Below, piece after piece: positions 62,376 to 64,000 of a DNA stretch of 64,000 bases. The stretch is from positions 248,001-312,000 of the forward strand of contig NZ_CADIKB010000003.1 of assembly GCF_902859825.1 (NCBI RefSeq), given 5' to 3'. This stretch comes from Paraburkholderia phenoliruptrix. Lineage in GTDB: Bacteria; Pseudomonadota; Gammaproteobacteria; Burkholderiales; Burkholderiaceae. The translations under genes and the position numbers were made by a program. The number at the start of each line of letters is the position of its first letter. The first letter of the stretch is position 1. The notes beneath the pieces were generated by a model. The model saw only the letters and a program-made list of their open reading frames with translations, ran no database searches and was not told the DNA's origin.

Positions 62376-63509
62376 CTATGCGAGGCGGTAGACTTTTGCA
62401 ACCGTCCCGCGGAACAGTGCTTCGCGTTCTCCCGGGCTTGCCTGGGCGGTCAGGCGCTTGAATGCATTCCAGCCGTTGCTGAAAGGATAGGAACCCTTAT
62501 CGACAGGAAAGTTGCTTTCAAACATGCAGCGCTCGGCGCCGAACGTTTCGATGCAAGTGTGCATCCAGGGTTTCCACGCTTGTGCCAACTGCTCCGATGA
62601 CGGCGGCAAGTCGCCCTTTTCGAAATCGAATCCGTTGATCCGCATGCCGAGGCCGCCGACCTTCACGTAGACATTCGGCAACTGCGCAAGCTCGCGCATG
62701 GACTGCGACCAGCTGTCGAACACCTCCTTGCGCCGGTCCTCGTAACTCGCAATCCGCACAATGCCGCCGCAATGATTGATGATGACCGGCGTGTCGGGGT
62801 AGGCCTTGGCAAGATCGAACAGTTCGGGGAGCTGAGGAAAAAAGAGCCACGCATCGTAGGAAAGGCCTAGTGGCCCGAGCTGCGCCACGCCTGCGCGGTA
62901 GTTGCGATCCAGGAGCAGCCCGCGCGGCGCGGCCGAAAGCGGGTTGACGAGAGTCGGGTCCGCGTCCCACGTGACGAGATGACGGACCCCGCGAAAGCGG
63001 CCGTCCGCGGCCTCGAGATGCGCTTCGAGCACCTCGCGCACTGCCGCGCCGCGACGCATGTCCGCGTAGCCGACAATGCCTTGCGCGACACGCGGCTTGC
63101 CCGTCTGCGAGGAGGCCGTCGCGCGCGTGACATAGGCAGTCTCACCCACGGGCCGCAACTCGTCCGGCCCCGACTCCCGGTAATGAGTGAGCGCCTGCAT
63201 GTACACGGACGCCGTAATGTTATGCCCCGATTGTGCATCGGCGAGGTATTCGTCGAGCAAGTAGGTCCAGCCCGGGCGGTCGTAAAAGTGATGATGCGCG
63301 TCGATGATCGGCATCTGCGGTTCGAGAGCCGCTTCCGTGCCGGAGGCGAGCCAGTCGGAGCGAATGGGCAGGTAGTTGCTGGTCGGCTTCATGGCGCGCG
63401 TCTCTTCCTTTGCGAATGCCTGCGTCGGGGCGAGGGTCGGCATGGCGAGTGTTGCGGCCGCGGCGCGAACGATCCGTCTGCGCATCGGCGAGCGAAGCGG
63501 GGTGCTCAT
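62376..63509 (-). CDS. amidohydrolase family protein (TIM-barrel hydrolase)
   Basis: A 377-residue exported hydrolase of the amidohydrolase-2 group (COG3618-like lactonases). The N-terminus holds RRR and a hydrophobic segment (AAAATLAMPTL), suggesting export. Metal ligands are likely in DAHHHFYDRPG and INHCGG, and the acidic FESNFPVDKGSYPF segment fits the family. It overlaps the MFS transporter gene by four bases, so the two are co-transcribed: the MFS protein may import its substrate or product. Confidence 0.87.
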   Translation of the reverse strand: MSTPLRSPMRRRIVRAAAATLAMPTLAPTQAFAKEETRAMKPTSNYLPIRSDWLASGTEAALEPQMPIIDAHHHFYDRPGWTYLLDEYLADAQSGHNITASVYMQALTHYRESGPDELRPVGETAYVTRATASSQTGKPRVAQGIVGYADMRRGAAVREVLEAHLEAADGRFRGVRHLVTWDADPTLVNPLSAAPRGLLLDRNYRAGVAQLGPLGLSYDAWLFFPQLPELFDLAKAYPDTPVIINHCGGIVRIASYEDRRKEVFDSWSQSMRELAQLPNVYVKVGGLGMRINGFDFEKGDLPPSSEQLAQAWKPWMHTCIETFGAERCMFESNFPVDKGSYPFSNGWNAFKRLTAQASPGEREALFRGTVAKVYRLA

Positions 63510-64000
63510 CGTTCACCTCGATTGAAAAAATACAGGGAAAGCGTAAGTAACGTGGTGATGCCGAGCACCACGGCAAGACCGAACATGCCCGCGGTGAAGG
63601 TGCCGAAGCTGTCCTTCAGGTAGCCGACGAGGTACGGTCCCGCAAATCCGCCCAGCGCGCCGATGGAGTTGATGACCGCGAGCCCGCCGGCGGCCGCCTC
63701 GCCGGACAGGAAGCGGGCGGGCAGCGTGTAGAAGATGGTCCGCCCGGCAATGGTGCCGATCAGCGCGAGCGTGATGCCGACCATCGCCGGCAAGAGCTGA
63801 TGGAAGTAGGTCGACACGGCGAGCGCGAGCGCGCCGATGAAGAGGCCCGCCGCGAGGTTCGCAACGTGGCCGCCGCGGCTGTCCACACGCTTGGCCCACC
63901 ACAGCAGCGCAATGGTCGCGAAGAAGTAGGGCACGGCGGAAATCCAGCCGGTCTGCGTGACGCTCATGCCGTGCGCCTTGAGCATCTGGGGAAGCCTGAT
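63506..64000 (-). CDS. MFS transporter, C-terminal part (truncated by window edge)
   Basis: The C-terminal part of a major facilitator protein of the anion:cation symporter type, with five or six helices visible. The frame continues beyond the first Met at 63985 (IRLPQ precedes it) to the window end, so the start is outside. AVPYFFATIALLWWAKRVDSRGG is the typical mid-transporter loop. It is in an operon with the amidohydrolase, probably importing a sugar acid or aromatic acid. Confidence 0.87.
   Translation of the reverse strand: MRLPQMLKAHGMSVTQTGWISAVPYFFATIALLWWAKRVDSRGGHVANLAAGLFIGALALAVSTYFHQLLPAMVGITLALIGTIAGRTIFYTLPARFLSGEAAAGGLAVINSIGALGGFAGPYLVGYLKDSFGTFTAGMFGLAVVLGITTLLTLSLYFFNRGER

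Overview
The window is a high-GC proteobacterial chromosome segment. Gene content and protein style point to Burkholderiaceae, most likely Paraburkholderia or Caballeronia: a cyo quinol oxidase operon, a phasin, a pqi operon with pqiA split in two, a DUF3300/DUF2950 pair, a long exopolysaccharide island and many small Ala/Gly-rich secreted proteins. The genus is inferred from content; there is no rRNA or other phylogenetic marker. I saw no tRNA, rRNA, CRISPR array, insertion sequence or phage gene.

Region 1 (318-4162) is cyoABCD, the four structural subunits of a cytochrome bo3 ubiquinol oxidase. It is followed by about 1.2 kb of lower-GC, apparently non-coding DNA that contains an orphan terminator-like hairpin.

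Region 2 (5344-25408) is an exopolysaccharide (EPS) island. It holds a secreted clan GH-A glycosidase, a TupA-type ATP-grasp enzyme, an AraC/GlxA-type regulator, a Wzc-like tyrosine autokinase, three glycosyltransferases, a second secreted glycosidase, a Wzx-like flippase, a PAP2 phosphatase, a Wzy/ligase-like polymerase, ManC, an undecaprenyl-phosphate sugar phosphotransferase and a second ATP-grasp protein of the sugar-transfer type. This is a Wzx/Wzy-style pathway using GDP-mannose. No Wza outer-membrane exporter, Wzb phosphatase or phosphomannomutase lies inside the island. The second glycosidase sits among the synthesis genes. I consider this the most interesting multi-gene system in the window.

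Region 3 (25459-38119) holds a phasin, a small lipoprotein, a SnoaL-like protein and a tripartite export operon (HlyD adaptor, ABC ATPase, ABC-2 permease, NodT-type outer-membrane channel). That operon is divergent from a CecR-like TetR repressor, with a near-perfect 20-bp palindrome between them. Next come a class II aldolase with a HAD hydrolase, a LysR regulator, a flavin monooxygenase carrying an NTF2-like N-terminal domain, and a GAF/PAS/Fis regulator that lacks the AAA+ domain.

Region 4 (38120-49466) covers pqiC, pqiB and a split pqiA, then the DUF2950/DUF3300 pair, glycine-zipper proteins, a DedA-PAP2-LssY fusion whose PAP2 active site is degenerate, and an OsmC protein. Two short tandem repeats (11-bp and 12-bp units) lie between genes here.

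Region 5 (49513-64000) is mixed housekeeping and accessory content: an Lrp regulator divergent from a LysE exporter, YnfA, DUF1289 and DUF1993 proteins, a sedolisin (S53) and a serine carboxypeptidase (S10) side by side, a secreted HNH-like protein missing its catalytic His, an RRM protein, nadE with a (GCCCCAA)12 repeat abutting its 3' end, an L,D-transpeptidase, a UbiB-like protein that looks like a pseudokinase, and an amidohydrolase/MFS pair cut by the right edge of the window.
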